Below the pieces are notes generated by a model that was given only the letters and a program-made list of their open reading frames with translations, was not told the origin of the DNA and did not search any database. A DNA stretch of 64,000 nucleotides from Mesorhizobium amorphae CCNWGS0123 (lineage in GTDB: Bacteria > Pseudomonadota > Alphaproteobacteria > Rhizobiales > Rhizobiaceae): the NCBI RefSeq assembly GCF_001686985.1, contig NZ_CP015318.1:494001-558000 (forward strand). The letters are read 5' to 3'. Positions within the stretch are counted from its first letter, which is position 1. The number at the start of each line of letters is the position of its first letter. Position numbers and translations under genes: made by a program. Below are positions 1 through 10,695 of the stretch, piece after piece.

Positions 1-184
1 GCCGCTCGGAAGACAGCGTGATTTCCTTGGAGACCTGCTCGTACTCGGCGCGGCTCTTGTCCGGATCGGGCGCCAGGTCGAGCGTGTTTTCGGCCCTGGC
101 GGCACCGAGCGACAGCACGAACGCCGCCGCCGCAATGCCGCAGCCGCGCAGAATGCTCGCCCTGGTTCGTCCAATTTCAGACAT
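1..184 (-). CDS. EnvC-like murein hydrolase activator, N-terminal fragment
   Basis: This is the 5' part of a minus-strand gene that runs off the left edge. The ATG at 184-182 opens a protein with a basic start, a hydrophobic alanine-rich stretch and an AxA-type cleavage site (GAARA), so it is exported. The following residues (DPDKSRAEYEQVSKEITLSSER) look like the start of the long coiled coil of EnvC/M23 family proteins, which activate periplasmic amidases during septum splitting. The position directly downstream of rlmH on the same strand is the usual place for this gene in Rhizobiales. The peptidase domain lies outside the window, so the family call rests on the N terminus and context. Confidence 0.6.
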   Translation of the reverse strand, partial: MSEIGRTRASILRGCGIAAAAFVLSLGAARAENTLDLAPDPDKSRAEYEQVSKEITLSSER

Positions 185-321
185 TGAAGCCCGACTCTAT
201 GCGTGGCTTCGTTAACGAACAATCAACCATGTTCGATAGGTTTGCCAATGGCGCACAATATGCCGCCGCATTGGGGCGGAAATCCGGGCGGAGGGCGCCG
301 ATGCACAGGATTCGGCCTGGT

Positions 322-804
322 CTAGGAGCGATGATAGGGATGCCCCGAAAGAATGGTGGCGATCCGGTAGAGCTGTTCGCCCAGCATCACCCTCACCAGC
401 TGATGCGGCCAGGTCAGCGCGCCGAACGACACCACCAGATCGGCCTGGTCGCGCAGCGACTGGTCGTGGCCGTCGGCGCCGCCGATGGCGATGACCAGCG
501 CCTTGCGGCCGCCGTCGCGCAGCAGGCCGATGCGGCCGGCGAAGTCCTCGGAGGAAAAGCTTTTGCCGCGTTCGTCGAGCAGGATCAGCGCGGTGCCTTG
601 CTGCAGCTGCGTCTGCAGCTTCTGGCCTTCTTCGCGCCGCCGCTCATTGGCGGTCTGGGCGCGGCCTTCGGCAATCTCGACAACGCCTGAGAATTCGAGC
701 CCGACCGGGGGACCGCTCTTGGCGAAGCGCTCGAAATAACGGTCGGCGAGCAGCTTCTCGGGGCCGGCTTTCATCCGGCCCACGGCATGAACCGTAATCT
801 TCAT
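322..804 (-). CDS. rlmH: 23S rRNA (pseudouridine-1915-N3) methyltransferase RlmH
   Basis: This 160-residue SPOUT methyltransferase methylates pseudouridine 1915 in helix 69 of 23S rRNA, using S-adenosylmethionine on the assembled 70S ribosome. The start is placed at ATG 804, which gives the canonical MKITVHAVGRMK; an in-frame upstream start at 843 adds 13 residues the family lacks. The glycine-rich SAM-binding trefoil knot is seen as LVIAIGGADGHDQ (about residues 102-114), and the C terminus has the conserved WPHQLVRVMLGEQLYRIATI followed by HPYHRS. It follows rsfS by a short gap, and the two are probably cotranscribed. Confidence 0.95.
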   Translation of the reverse strand: MKITVHAVGRMKAGPEKLLADRYFERFAKSGPPVGLEFSGVVEIAEGRAQTANERRREEGQKLQTQLQQGTALILLDERGKSFSSEDFAGRIGLLRDGGRKALVIAIGGADGHDQSLRDQADLVVSFGALTWPHQLVRVMLGEQLYRIATILSGHPYHRS

Positions 805-862
805 CCCTGCCTCGAAGAGCCGTCGATGCATGCTGAGCGGCATGCATCAAAACAGATGCGGC

Positions 863-1330
863 TCAGTGGAGCGTCTCTTCCTCGAGGTCCGGCGCCTGCC
901 ACATCTTTTCGAGATTGTAGAATTCGCGGACTTCGGGGCGGAAGACATGGACGATGATGTCGCCCGAATCGATCAGGACCCAGTCGGCACCGGCCAGCCC
1001 CTCGACGCGCGCCATGCCGAGGCCGGCATCCTTGAGCGCCTTGAGGAGGTGATCGGCGACAGCCGAGACATGACGGTGCGATCGGCCCGATGCGACAACC
1101 ATATAGTCGCCGAGGCTCGATTTCCCCTGAATGTCGATTGAGACGATGTTTTCGGCCTTGGAGTCTTCCAGACTGGCAAGGACTGTCTTGATGGCGCGGG
1201 ACACGGCGTCGTTTACGCTGATCCCGGCCGGCGAAGGCACGATGTCGGCCTTCTTCCGCAGTGCTGTTCTCAGTGTATTTCCTTTCGCAGCAAGAACAAC
1301 CAAATCACCCGCCAAATCAGGTGACACCAC
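863..1330 (-). CDS. rsfS: Ribosomal silencing factor RsfS
   Basis: RsfS (DUF143/Iojap family) binds L14 on the 50S subunit and blocks subunit joining when nutrients are scarce. The family core starts near residue 40 (AVSRAIKTVLASLEDSKAEN) and continues through DYMVVASGRSHRHV, the DWVLIDSGDIIVHVF stretch and REFYNLEKMW, all typical of the family. The open frame begins with GTG at 1330 (155 residues), longer than the usual 105-130, and I see no clear Shine-Dalgarno there, so the true start may lie further in. It belongs to the nadD-rsfS-rlmH series, although here an MFS gene and a broken channel gene separate it from nadD. Confidence 0.9.
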   Translation of the reverse strand: MVSPDLAGDLVVLAAKGNTLRTALRKKADIVPSPAGISVNDAVSRAIKTVLASLEDSKAENIVSIDIQGKSSLGDYMVVASGRSHRHVSAVADHLLKALKDAGLGMARVEGLAGADWVLIDSGDIIVHVFRPEVREFYNLEKMWQAPDLEEETLH

Positions 1331-1482
1331 TTAGATAGGCAGAGTTCCGTTGCAGTTTCAAGACGTGGGTCGCGGCCGCCGCCAACGCGGTGCTCTGCGT
1401 TTGGTTCCAAATGCCGGCAAATATCGGAACTTTGGGCTCATTGGCGGGTTATCGGCTTGCCCCCAGAATCGGATTTCCCAGA

Positions 1483-2341
1483 ATGCCTATCGATCCTCAG
1501 AACACGCTCCTCACCGTGCAGGCGGGCCTTGCCCAACTCAGCACCCTGATCGTCTCCTACTCATTCTCCGCCATCGGCGCCGTCATCCTGCTCGTTGTCG
1601 GCTATATCGTGGCCGGCCTCGCCGAGCGCTCGATCTCCGGCGGTCTGAAACACATCCATGGCTTCGACGCGACGCTGCGCCATTTCTTCTCGAAGATCGT
1701 CCGCTACGCCATCCTGATCCTCGTCGTCATCATGGTGCTCGGCCAGTTCGGCGTGCAGACCGCCTCGATCATCGCCGCCGTCGGCGCCATCGGTCTCGCC
1801 ATCGGCCTGGCGCTGCAGGGCACGCTGCAGAACATCGCCGCCGGCATCATGCTGCTGGCGCTCAGGCCGTTCCGCATCGGCGAATATGTCGAGGTCGGCG
1901 CCATTTCAGGCACCGTCCGAGGAAGTCGGCCTGTTCGCCACCAGGTTGCGCACGGTCGACGGCGTCTACGTGCTGGCGCCCAACTCGACCCTCTGGAACC
2001 AGCCTGTCCGCAACTTTACCCGCAACGGCGTCCGCCGTGGCGACATCACGCTGACCATCGGCTCGTGGAACGACATCGATTTCGCGCAAAAGACGATGCT
2101 CAGTGTCGCGGCCGCCGAACGGCGCGTCAGGCGGGAACCGGCGCCGATCGCCTTCGTCTCGACCGTCGGCGACACCGGCGTCGCCGTCTCCTTGCGCTAC
2201 TGGACTTCGGCGGCGGATTTCTTCGCCACCCAGATCGATCTCACCAAGCGCATCAAGCAGGCCTTCGATGCCGAAGGGCTTTCGGTTCCCGCGCCGCCGC
2301 CGGACGCGCAGCGGCCGGAACCCTCCAGCACCCGGCAATAG
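1483..2341 (+). pseudogene. MscS-family mechanosensitive channel, frameshifted
   Basis: This is a small-conductance mechanosensitive channel homologue. Residues from the ATG at 1483 give N-terminal helices, the glycine/alanine-rich pore helix (AAVGAIGLAIGLALQGTLQNIAAG) and the start of the beta domain (RPFRIGEYVEVGAISGTV). The frame then breaks: one extra C in the CC at 1917-1918 shifts reading. The downstream frame, from GAG at 1919, resumes the family sequence EEVGLFATRLRTVDGVYVLAPNSTLWN and ends at 2341. Removing one C restores about 285 codons. It could be a real loss of function or a sequencing error. It converges on the MFS gene and lies between nadD and rsfS, which are usually adjacent. 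Confidence 0.85.
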
Positions 2342-2351
2342 CGAGGCACCT

Positions 2352-3641
2352 TCAGCTGTCGCGCTGCTCGTCCGGCGCGAAGGCAAGCTCCACCGGCAAC
2401 GGTGCCTGCGCGCACATCGGCGCGAAGCTGCCGGTCTCGGCCGTCGGCACCGGCTGCGTTGTCAGCACCCGCCACAGCACGAACAGGCAGAAGGCGGCGG
2501 CGATGACGATCGCCACGTAGATGAAGGCCTGTGTGCCATAGAGGGCCGAAAGCCCGGTCACGATGCCCGGCACGACAAAGCCCGACAGCGACCAGGCAAA
2601 CAAAAGCGAACTCGACAGCGCCACCATGTCGTTCTTGCTGGCGCGGTCGGCGGCATGCGCGCTGGCCAGCGAATAGATCGATTCCGAGGCGCCGTCCCAC
2701 ACGATGTAGATCACCACCAGCGCCGCCAGCGCGCCGCCATCAAAGCCGATGGCAAGCATGCCCGCCGCCACCGCCAGCGCGGCGGCGGCGATCAGCACAT
2801 AGCGCCGGTCGGTGCGGTCGGAGATCCAGCCGAGCGGTATTTGCAGGATCAGCGTGCCGAGCGGCATCGCCGCCAGGAGCAAGGCCACATCGGCCTGGCT
2901 GTACCCCTTGGCGGTGGCATGGATCGGCGCGAAGCCCGAGATCGCCATCGAAAGGCCGCCGACGGCCAGCATGCCGGCGATGCCGACCGGCGAGACCCGC
3001 CAGGCGCGGCCGAGCGCCACCGACGCTGCCTGTGGCGCTGGCGGCTGGGCAAGCCGCGTCATGCCGACCGGCAGGATCGACAGAGCGGTAAACGCGATGC
3101 CGATCAGCGGCGCGGCCGCGGTCTGGATGTCGATCGCCGCCAGCGTGGCATAGCCGACGCCGAGCCCGGCGACATAGGCGACGTAGAACACCGCCATGAC
3201 GCGTCCGCGTATGGCGTTGGCGACGGCATCGTTCAGCCAGCTCTGGGCGACGATGAACAGGCCGCAGATGGAGAAACCGTAAAGCGCACGCGCCGCGATC
3301 CACAGCAGCGGGTAGGTCCCGGCGCCAATGGCGGCATTGGACAGCGCAATCAACGCCGACAGCACCATGAACGCGCGCGCATGCCCGACCCTGCGCACCA
3401 GCGGCCCGGTCAGGATGCAGCCGGCAAGGCCGCCTGCGGAAAGGCCGGTGATGATCAGCCCGGCCCAGGTCGGATCGAACCTCTCGACGCCAAGGCGGAC
3501 CGGGATATAGGCGAACATCAGCCCGTTGCCGACCGCGATCAGCGCCATCGACAGCACGACACTGGTAATGGCGATCAGCGGCGCCGGCGGGTTGCCATCT
3601 TCCGCACCGGTTTCGAATTGATTTTTCTTTGAAATCGCCAT
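2352..3641 (-). CDS. MFS transporter (YcaD-like)
   Basis: This 429-residue inner-membrane transporter has about twelve hydrophobic helices. The loop between helices 2 and 3 reads GPLVRRVGHARAF, a degenerate form of the MFS loop motif, and a second-half equivalent is GWISDRTDRRYVL. The N-terminal tail (MAISKKNQFETGAEDG) is hydrophilic and cytoplasmic. The overall layout resembles the YcaD/UhpC-like group of major facilitators; the substrate cannot be told from sequence. It sits between nadD and rsfS and its 3' end lies a few bases from the convergent MscS remnant, so it looks like an insertion into the conserved series. Confidence 0.85.
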   Translation of the reverse strand: MAISKKNQFETGAEDGNPPAPLIAITSVVLSMALIAVGNGLMFAYIPVRLGVERFDPTWAGLIITGLSAGGLAGCILTGPLVRRVGHARAFMVLSALIALSNAAIGAGTYPLLWIAARALYGFSICGLFIVAQSWLNDAVANAIRGRVMAVFYVAYVAGLGVGYATLAAIDIQTAAAPLIGIAFTALSILPVGMTRLAQPPAPQAASVALGRAWRVSPVGIAGMLAVGGLSMAISGFAPIHATAKGYSQADVALLLAAMPLGTLILQIPLGWISDRTDRRYVLIAAAALAVAAGMLAIGFDGGALAALVVIYIVWDGASESIYSLASAHAADRASKNDMVALSSSLLFAWSLSGFVVPGIVTGLSALYGTQAFIYVAIVIAAAFCLFVLWRVLTTQPVPTAETGSFAPMCAQAPLPVELAFAPDEQRDS

Positions 3642-3709
3642 GTCCGGTCAGGATCGCCTACCAAACGGACAAACGCAGCCGTAAATGCGACATGGCCGGG
3701 CGGCCGGGC

Positions 3710-4297
3710 TCAGTCTTTTGCAGCCTTGCGTATGGCGCTTGACGACAGCGACGAGCGCGGGCCGTGGATGAAGGTCCAGGCCGGCGCCTTCATGCGGGCG
3801 AGGCGTGGCGCGTCGCCCTCGTCGACGCGGGCATAGTCGAAGGTCTTGGCGACGACCGAAGACAGGAAGGAGAGCGTGGCCCCTGGCCGGTCGATGACGG
3901 CGATCGGGAAGGTCATGACGATCTGGCGCCAGCGCTGCCAGCGGTGGAAGTCGCGCAAGCTATCGGCGCCCATGATCCAGACGAAGTCGACGCCGGGATT
4001 GCGCGCCTTGACCAGCGCCAGCGTGTCGGCGGTGAAACGGACATGGTGTGCCGCCTCGAAGGCGGAGACCTTGATCTTCGGGTTCTTGGCGATCTGCTCG
4101 GACTGCTGCAGGCGCTCGCTGAGCGGCGCCAGTTCCCGCGTGCTCTTCAGCGGATTGCCTGGCGTCACCATCCACCACAGTTGGTCGAGCGCCAGCCGAC
4201 GGAGCGCGATCTCCGCGACCAGCGCGTGACCTGCATGCGGCGGGTTGAACGAGCCGCCGAACAGGCCGACGGCCACGCCCCTGCCGGCGTGCGGCAT
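3710..4297 (-). CDS. nadD: Nicotinate-nucleotide adenylyltransferase NadD
   Basis: NadD transfers AMP from ATP to nicotinate mononucleotide, giving deamido-NAD in NAD biosynthesis. The start is set at ATG 4297, yielding 195 residues; a longer open frame upstream only overlaps proA out of frame. The nucleotidyltransferase signature GLFGGSFNPPHAGH (about residues 11-24) carries the HxGH-type ATP-binding histidines, WIMGADSL is the substrate-site segment, and SLSSSAIRK near the end matches the family ISSTxIR motif. It follows proA by 47 bases on the same strand and is probably cotranscribed with it. Confidence 0.95.
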   Translation of the reverse strand: MPHAGRGVAVGLFGGSFNPPHAGHALVAEIALRRLALDQLWWMVTPGNPLKSTRELAPLSERLQQSEQIAKNPKIKVSAFEAAHHVRFTADTLALVKARNPGVDFVWIMGADSLRDFHRWQRWRQIVMTFPIAVIDRPGATLSFLSSVVAKTFDYARVDEGDAPRLARMKAPAWTFIHGPRSSLSSSAIRKAAKD

Positions 4298-4344
4298 CTT
4301 GAGATGCGAATGTCCGACGCCTGGCCAGGACTTGGAAATATCGC

Positions 4345-5625
4345 TCAAGGCCGTATCTGGCCAGACCCGCGCACGCGGTATTTGAACGAGGTCAGTTGTT
4401 CGACGCCGACTGGGCCGCGCGCGTGCATCTTGCCGGTGGCGATGCCGATCTCCGCACCCATGCCGAACTCGCCGCCATCGGCGAACTGGGTCGAGGCGTT
4501 GTGCAGGAGGATCGCCGAATCGATCTCGTTGAAGAACTTTTCGACCACCTGCGTATCCTCGGCGACAATCGCCTCGGTGTGATGCGAGGAAAAGGTCTCG
4601 ATATGCTCGATCGCGCCGGCGACGCCGTCGACCAGTTTTACCGCAAGGATGGCATCGAGATATTCGGTCACCCAGTCGGCTTCGGTCGCCGGTTTGGCGT
4701 CGAAGAACAGCTTCAGCACCTCTTGATCGGCGTGGATCTCGCAGCCGGCCGCACGCAGCTCGTCGAGGATCGGCACCAGATGGGTGGAAGCGACGGCACG
4801 GTCGACCAGCAGCGTCTCGGCGGCACCGCATACACCAGTGCGCCGCATCTTGGCGTTGACCGCGATCCTGATCGCCATGTCGAGATCCGCCGAGCGGTCG
4901 ATGTAGAGATGGCAGATGCCTTCGAGATGCGCGAAGACCGGCACCCGCGCCTCGCTCTGCACGCGCCCGACCAGGCTTTTTCCGCCGCGCGGGATGATCA
5001 CATCGAGATTGCCGGAAAGCCCCTTCAGCATCTCGCCGACGGCGGCGCGATCGGTGGTCGGCACCAGCTGGATGGCATCCTCGGGCAGACCGGCAGCCTT
5101 CAGCCCCTCGACCAGGCAGGCATGGATGGCGGCCGAGGAATTCAGCGAATCCGAGCCGCCGCGCAGGATCACCGGATTGCCGGCCTTGAGGCAGAGCGCG
5201 CCGGCATCCGCAGTCACATTCGGCCGGCTCTCATAGATGACGCCGACGACGCCGAGCGGCGTCCGCACCCGTTCGATATGCAGGCCGTTCGGCCGGTCCC
5301 ATTCCGCGATGACGTCGCCAACCGGATCGCCGAGTTTGGCGATTTCACGGATCCCCTCGGCCATGGCACCGATGCGCGCCGGATCGAGCTTCAGCCGGTC
5401 CATGAAGGAGCCGGACAAGCCCGACTCGTGGCCATTCGAGACGTCGATGGCGTTGGCGTCGAGTATCTCCTGCTCGCGGGCGATGATCGCCTCGGCCATG
5501 GCCAGCAGCGCGGCATTCTTGGCGGCGGTGGTCGCGATAGCCAGCGGTCGGGCGGCAGCGCGCGCGTTGCGGCCTATCCGTGCCATCAAACTGGCTACAT
5601 CTTCGCCTTGGTGTTTGTTCAGCAT
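4345..5625 (-). CDS. proA: Gamma-glutamyl phosphate reductase ProA
   Basis: ProA reduces gamma-glutamyl phosphate with NADPH to glutamate-5-semialdehyde, the second step of proline synthesis. The 426-residue protein starts at ATG 5625. The aldehyde dehydrogenase fold is shown by [26 protein letters not shown] and [10 protein letters not shown]. The catalytic cysteine is in [13 protein letters not shown], and the C-terminal part has [13 protein letters not shown] and [37 protein letters not shown] sequence (here IGIAT). The gene is downstream of proB as usual, but a plus-strand gene (5704-6191) lies between them, so proA may need its own promoter. Confidence 0.97.
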   Translation of the reverse strand: MLNKHQGEDVASLMARIGRNARAAARPLAIATTAAKNAALLAMAEAIIAREQEILDANAIDVSNGHESGLSGSFMDRLKLDPARIGAMAEGIREIAKLGDPVGDVIAEWDRPNGLHIERVRTPLGVVGVIYESRPNVTADAGALCLKAGNPVILRGGSDSLNSSAAIHACLVEGLKAAGLPEDAIQLVPTTDRAAVGEMLKGLSGNLDVIIPRGGKSLVGRVQSEARVPVFAHLEGICHLYIDRSADLDMAIRIAVNAKMRRTGVCGAAETLLVDRAVASTHLVPILDELRAAGCEIHADQEVLKLFFDAKPATEADWVTEYLDAILAVKLVDGVAGAIEHIETFSSHHTEAIVAEDTQVVEKFFNEIDSAILLHNASTQFADGGEFGMGAEIGIATGKMHARGPVGVEQLTSFKYRVRGSGQIRP

Positions 5626-5703
5626 TTGACCGCTCCAGTGAAGCTTGGTGGATTTACACGCGGCCGGCCTTCGCGGCAATGGCCGCAAATTTGGGGAAGC
5701 AGC

Positions 5704-6191
5704 ATGAAGCGCGCCATAATCCTCGTTGTTCTGGGCACGATGCTGGCGCCGACCGGCCTTCGCGCCGCCGACTACTGCGACGACAAGATCGAACCTGGCG
5801 AGAGCCCCGACGGCAAGGCTATGGCCATGATGAGTGGTATGTTGTTCATCGGACTTGCCGAGCGCTATTGCGGCGCACCACTGGTGCCGCTTTCCCAGAT
5901 CTTCGTCGTTGTCGAGGAGGCCCATGGGTGCGGCCCGCGCGCGCGGCTCGAGGCGAAATACAAAAAACGATGGAGGAGGGAGGCGAGTCGAAGGTAACGA
6001 CGAGCGACGAACTCGTCCGCGATATGCTTTCCGAAGACGGGAACGATCTACCCCAGGCCGAAGTGGATCGACGTGCCAAGGGTGCCATTGAAGCAGAGAT
6101 GGGAGGTTGCAGCGAGCTTCTTAAAGTATACCAGGACTTTCAGGAGAGGTATCGCAACCCACCCAAATGGCCGCCTCAAGCCGACCAATAG
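5704..6191 (+). pseudogene. Small secreted cysteine-containing protein, apparent -1 frameshift
   Basis: From ATG 5704 the frame encodes a clear Sec signal peptide ([21 protein letters not shown]) and then [20 protein letters not shown], with a later GLAERYCG. This frame stops at 5997, but one base back the reading continues without interruption as [20 protein letters not shown] to a stop at 6191, with [13 protein letters not shown] near the end. The switch point is the run of six A at 5962-5967. A single missing A would explain it, as would slippage or a sequencing error. Joined, the product is about 161 residues with conserved-looking cysteines. I do not recognise the family. It lies antisense to, and between, proB and proA. 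Confidence 0.6.
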
Positions 6192-6210
6192 CGCCCTCAA
6201 TCGCGGGACC

Positions 6211-8381
<2,171 letters not shown>

Positions 8382-8551
8382 CTAGTGGGCTTGCGCGATT
8401 GCTCTAAACCAAGGCGAGGCGAAGGGCGAGGCCGTTTTGCGAAGGATTGCGCCGACGCCGGCTTTTGCAGAGGCGCGGGACGCGCTAGCACTGTGAGCGA
8501 AGATCGATTTCGGCTTTCGGGGGCAGGACGCCGGGCTGGGGAAATGCTGGC

Positions 8552-9415
8552 ATGAAGCTTGTGACCTACAACATCCAGTACGGCATCGGGCTCGACGGCC
8601 GCTACGATGTCGGCCGCATTGCGGATGCCGTGCGCGGCGCCGACGTGATCGCGCTGCAGGAGGTTACCCGCAACAACCCCAGGAACGGCAACCACGACAT
8701 GGTGGCCGAACTCGGCGACGCGCTGCCCGATTACTTTGCCGCCTATGGCAGCAATTTCGAGGTCAATGTCGGCTCTCACCTGGAAGCCGGCCGCGCAATC
8801 ACCACGACGTTCCAGCTCGGCAACATGGTGCTGTCGAAAACGCCCATCCATCTGTCGCGCAATCTCCTGTTGCCGCGCAGCCGCAGTCTGGAGGCGATGA
8901 ATTTCCAGCGCGGCGCACTGGAAGCGCTGATCGAAACGCCGCTCGGCTTCATCCGCTTCTATTCCACCCATCTCGACCATCGCAGCCCGGTCGAACGCCA
9001 GGGCCAGATCCGTTTCCTGCGCCAGCGCTTGCTGAACTATGCGCTGGAAGGCGGCGGCCTGTCCGGTATTCCCGAGATCGGCCTGCCCGACCTGCCCTAT
9101 CCGGAAGCCTTCATCGTCATGGGCGACTTCAACATGCTGCCCGGATCGCCCGAATATGTCGAACTGGTCGGCCGCCCGGATCATGAGTTCGGCATGCCGC
9201 TGACCGCCGACCTCGCCGTCGACGCCGCCCAGCGCCTCGACACGCCCGATCTCGTCACCTGGGTCGATCCCAAACGGCCCGACGATGTCAGCCGCCACAA
9301 ACGCATCGACTATGTCTTCACCTCAGCCTCGCTCGCCGGAGCGCTGAAGCGCCTTTGGGTCGACCGGCAGGCGGTCGGTTCGGACCACTTGCCTGTATGG
9401 CTCGAGACAGCTTGA
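8552..9415 (+). CDS. Endonuclease/exonuclease/phosphatase family protein
   Basis: This 287-residue protein has the Mg2+-dependent EEP fold of DNase I and sphingomyelinase-like phosphoesterases. Visible family motifs are TYNIQYG near the start, ADVIALQEVT (metal-binding Glu), YSTHLDHRS (catalytic His), IVMGDFNMLPGS (Asp-Asn pair) and KRIDYVFTS with GSDHLPVWL at the end (Ser-Asp-His). There is no signal peptide, so it is probably cytoplasmic. The substrate is open: nucleic acid, inositol phosphate and lipid phosphate are all handled by this family. It is transcribed divergently from obgE, with 188 bases between. Confidence 0.85.
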   Translation: MKLVTYNIQYGIGLDGRYDVGRIADAVRGADVIALQEVTRNNPRNGNHDMVAELGDALPDYFAAYGSNFEVNVGSHLEAGRAITTTFQLGNMVLSKTPIHLSRNLLLPRSRSLEAMNFQRGALEALIETPLGFIRFYSTHLDHRSPVERQGQIRFLRQRLLNYALEGGGLSGIPEIGLPDLPYPEAFIVMGDFNMLPGSPEYVELVGRPDHEFGMPLTADLAVDAAQRLDTPDLVTWVDPKRPDDVSRHKRIDYVFTSASLAGALKRLWVDRQAVGSDHLPVWLETA

Positions 9416-9558
9416 CCCCAAGTCCGCAACTGACTTTGCCTATGCTTTCCAAACCCTTGGTTTCGGGCCAGCCGCCGAGGTGTGTTGAGATTCAGGTCAG
9501 GCCGCGCCGAGAATGGTGGTCTCCGAGAACCGGAGCGCAGCGTACTCAAAGTACGCGA

Positions 9559-9609
9559 GCACCGGAAGCGCAGGAAACCGCCATTCGCAGGCCGGCATCA
9601 CCTGAATAT
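9559..9609. repeat. Dispersed repeat B, copy 1
   Basis: The core GAGCACCGGAAGCGCAGGAA and the following CCGCCATTCGCAGGCCGGC recur almost identically at 63840-63886, and both copies end in TGAATATC. The flanking 9510-9557 contains a smaller palindrome around GTACTCAAAGTAC. The repeat fills the gap between the convergent EEP and GNAT genes. This looks like one of the intergenic repeat families common in Mesorhizobium genomes. Confidence 0.6.
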
Positions 9610-9617
9610 CGACATAC

Positions 9618-10205
9618 CTAGAAGTGCACCCAGTTCCTGAGGCTCGTCCAGGTCTTCCTGTCGAGCCGGTAGCGCTCGACCGGCACCTGGCCGGCGACGA
9701 TCGAGTTCAGCATGCCCTGGCCGGCATACTGGAACCCGCACTTGTGGATGACCCGGCGCGAGGCCGGGTTGATGACCCGCGTCGACGCTTGCAGCACCTG
9801 GGTCGAGGTCCTTTGGAAGGCAAGGTCGACGAGCGCATGCGCGGCCTCGGTCGCATAGCCGCGCTTCCAGTAGGGTTCGCCGATCCAGTAGCCGAGCTCC
9901 AGCCCGCGATCGGTGGTGTTCAAGCCGGCGCAGCCGACAAAAGTGTCGGTTCCCGCCAGCGTCAGCGCATAGACGACGCCGGCGCGGCGCGCTGCCGTCA
10001 TGGCAAGGAAGGCACGCGCCTCGGCCTCGCCATAGGGGTGCGGCATGCGGGCCAGCATTTCGGCGATATGGCGGTTGTCGGCGAGCGCCACCAATTGCCC
10101 GATATCGCTTTCGCGCGGGCGCCGCATGACCAGCCGCTCGGTGGCCAGCACCGGGCAATCTATCGCGTAACTTTCGTCGTCCGTGTCGTCCGCTTCGGCA
10201 ACCAT
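9618..10205 (-). CDS. GNAT-family N-acetyltransferase (RimJ/RimL-like)
   Basis: This 195-residue acetyltransferase resembles RimJ/RimL-type protein acetylases. The beta-strand opening TERLVMRRPRESDIGQLVAL is typical of them. The acetyl-CoA loop is GYWIGEPYWKRGYATEAAHALVDLAF, where R/Q-x-x-G-x-A becomes KRGYAT, and VINPASRRVIHKCGFQYAG is the usual C-terminal Asn-x-x-S segment. The start is ATG 10205, because GGAGG lies eight bases upstream; a TTG seven codons earlier would fall at the edge of the terminator hairpin. It sits between rpmA and obgE, where Rhizobiales normally carry a GNAT gene. The substrate is unknown. Confidence 0.88.
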   Translation of the reverse strand: MVAEADDTDDESYAIDCPVLATERLVMRRPRESDIGQLVALADNRHIAEMLARMPHPYGEAEARAFLAMTAARRAGVVYALTLAGTDTFVGCAGLNTTDRGLELGYWIGEPYWKRGYATEAAHALVDLAFQRTSTQVLQASTRVINPASRRVIHKCGFQYAGQGMLNSIVAGQVPVERYRLDRKTWTSLRNWVHF

Positions 10206-10227
10206 GTCAAAGTCCTCCAGGCGCAAG

Positions 10228-10257
10228 AAAAAAGGGGAGATGGAAACCCATCTCCCC
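10228..10257 (-). terminator. Intrinsic terminator after rpmA
   Basis: On the minus strand GGGGAGATGG and CCATCTCCCC pair as a ten-base-pair stem with a short loop, followed at once by six T. It ends about twenty bases before the GNAT start codon, so rplU-rpmA transcripts should stop or attenuate here, and the GNAT gene depends on readthrough or a promoter overlapping the hairpin. Confidence 0.85.
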
Positions 10258-10326
10258 TGATCCTTTTCCTGGCCTGGCCAGACACCGGTTCCCGAGATGG
10301 GCGCCGGTGTTGTGGTGCGGAACCGG

Positions 10327-10596
10327 CTACTCCGCTGCTTTGGAAATCGGGTTCACCGATACGTAGGTTCGGCCGTTGGCTTTCTTGTTGAAGGTGACTG
10401 CGCCAGCTTCCAGCGCAAAAAGGGTGTGGTCCGTGCCCATGCCGACATTGACGCCGGGATGCCACGAGGTGCCGCGTTGACGAATGATGATGTTGCCCGG
10501 AATCACGGCTTCGCCGCCGAACTTCTTCACGCCGAGACGCTTGGAATGCGAGTCGCGACCATTGCGCGACGAACCGCCAGCTTTCTTGTGTGCCAT
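10327..10596 (-). CDS. rpmA: 50S ribosomal protein L27
   Basis: This 89-residue L27 lies near the peptidyl transferase centre of the ribosome. The N terminus [29 protein letters not shown] is diagnostic, with no cleaved presequence. [28 protein letters not shown] completes the family. It follows rplU on the same strand and is closed by the terminator at 10228-10257. Confidence 0.98.
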   Translation of the reverse strand: MAHKKAGGSSRNGRDSHSKRLGVKKFGGEAVIPGNIIIRQRGTSWHPGVNVGMGTDHTLFALEAGAVTFNKKANGRTYVSVNPISKAAE

Positions 10597-10695
10597 CTAA
10601 CTAACTCCGATGCGCCCTGGGGCGCTTGAATGGTCTTATGAACGCGTTCGCGTTCCGTTTCAAGTCCGATCCGGCGATGGTTTCGCCGGTTCGCC

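Noticed and set aside
1910..1925. Programmed frameshift in the MscS gene.
   Set aside because: The site is a single extra C in a non-slippery context with no stimulatory structure evident; a mutation or sequencing error is simpler.
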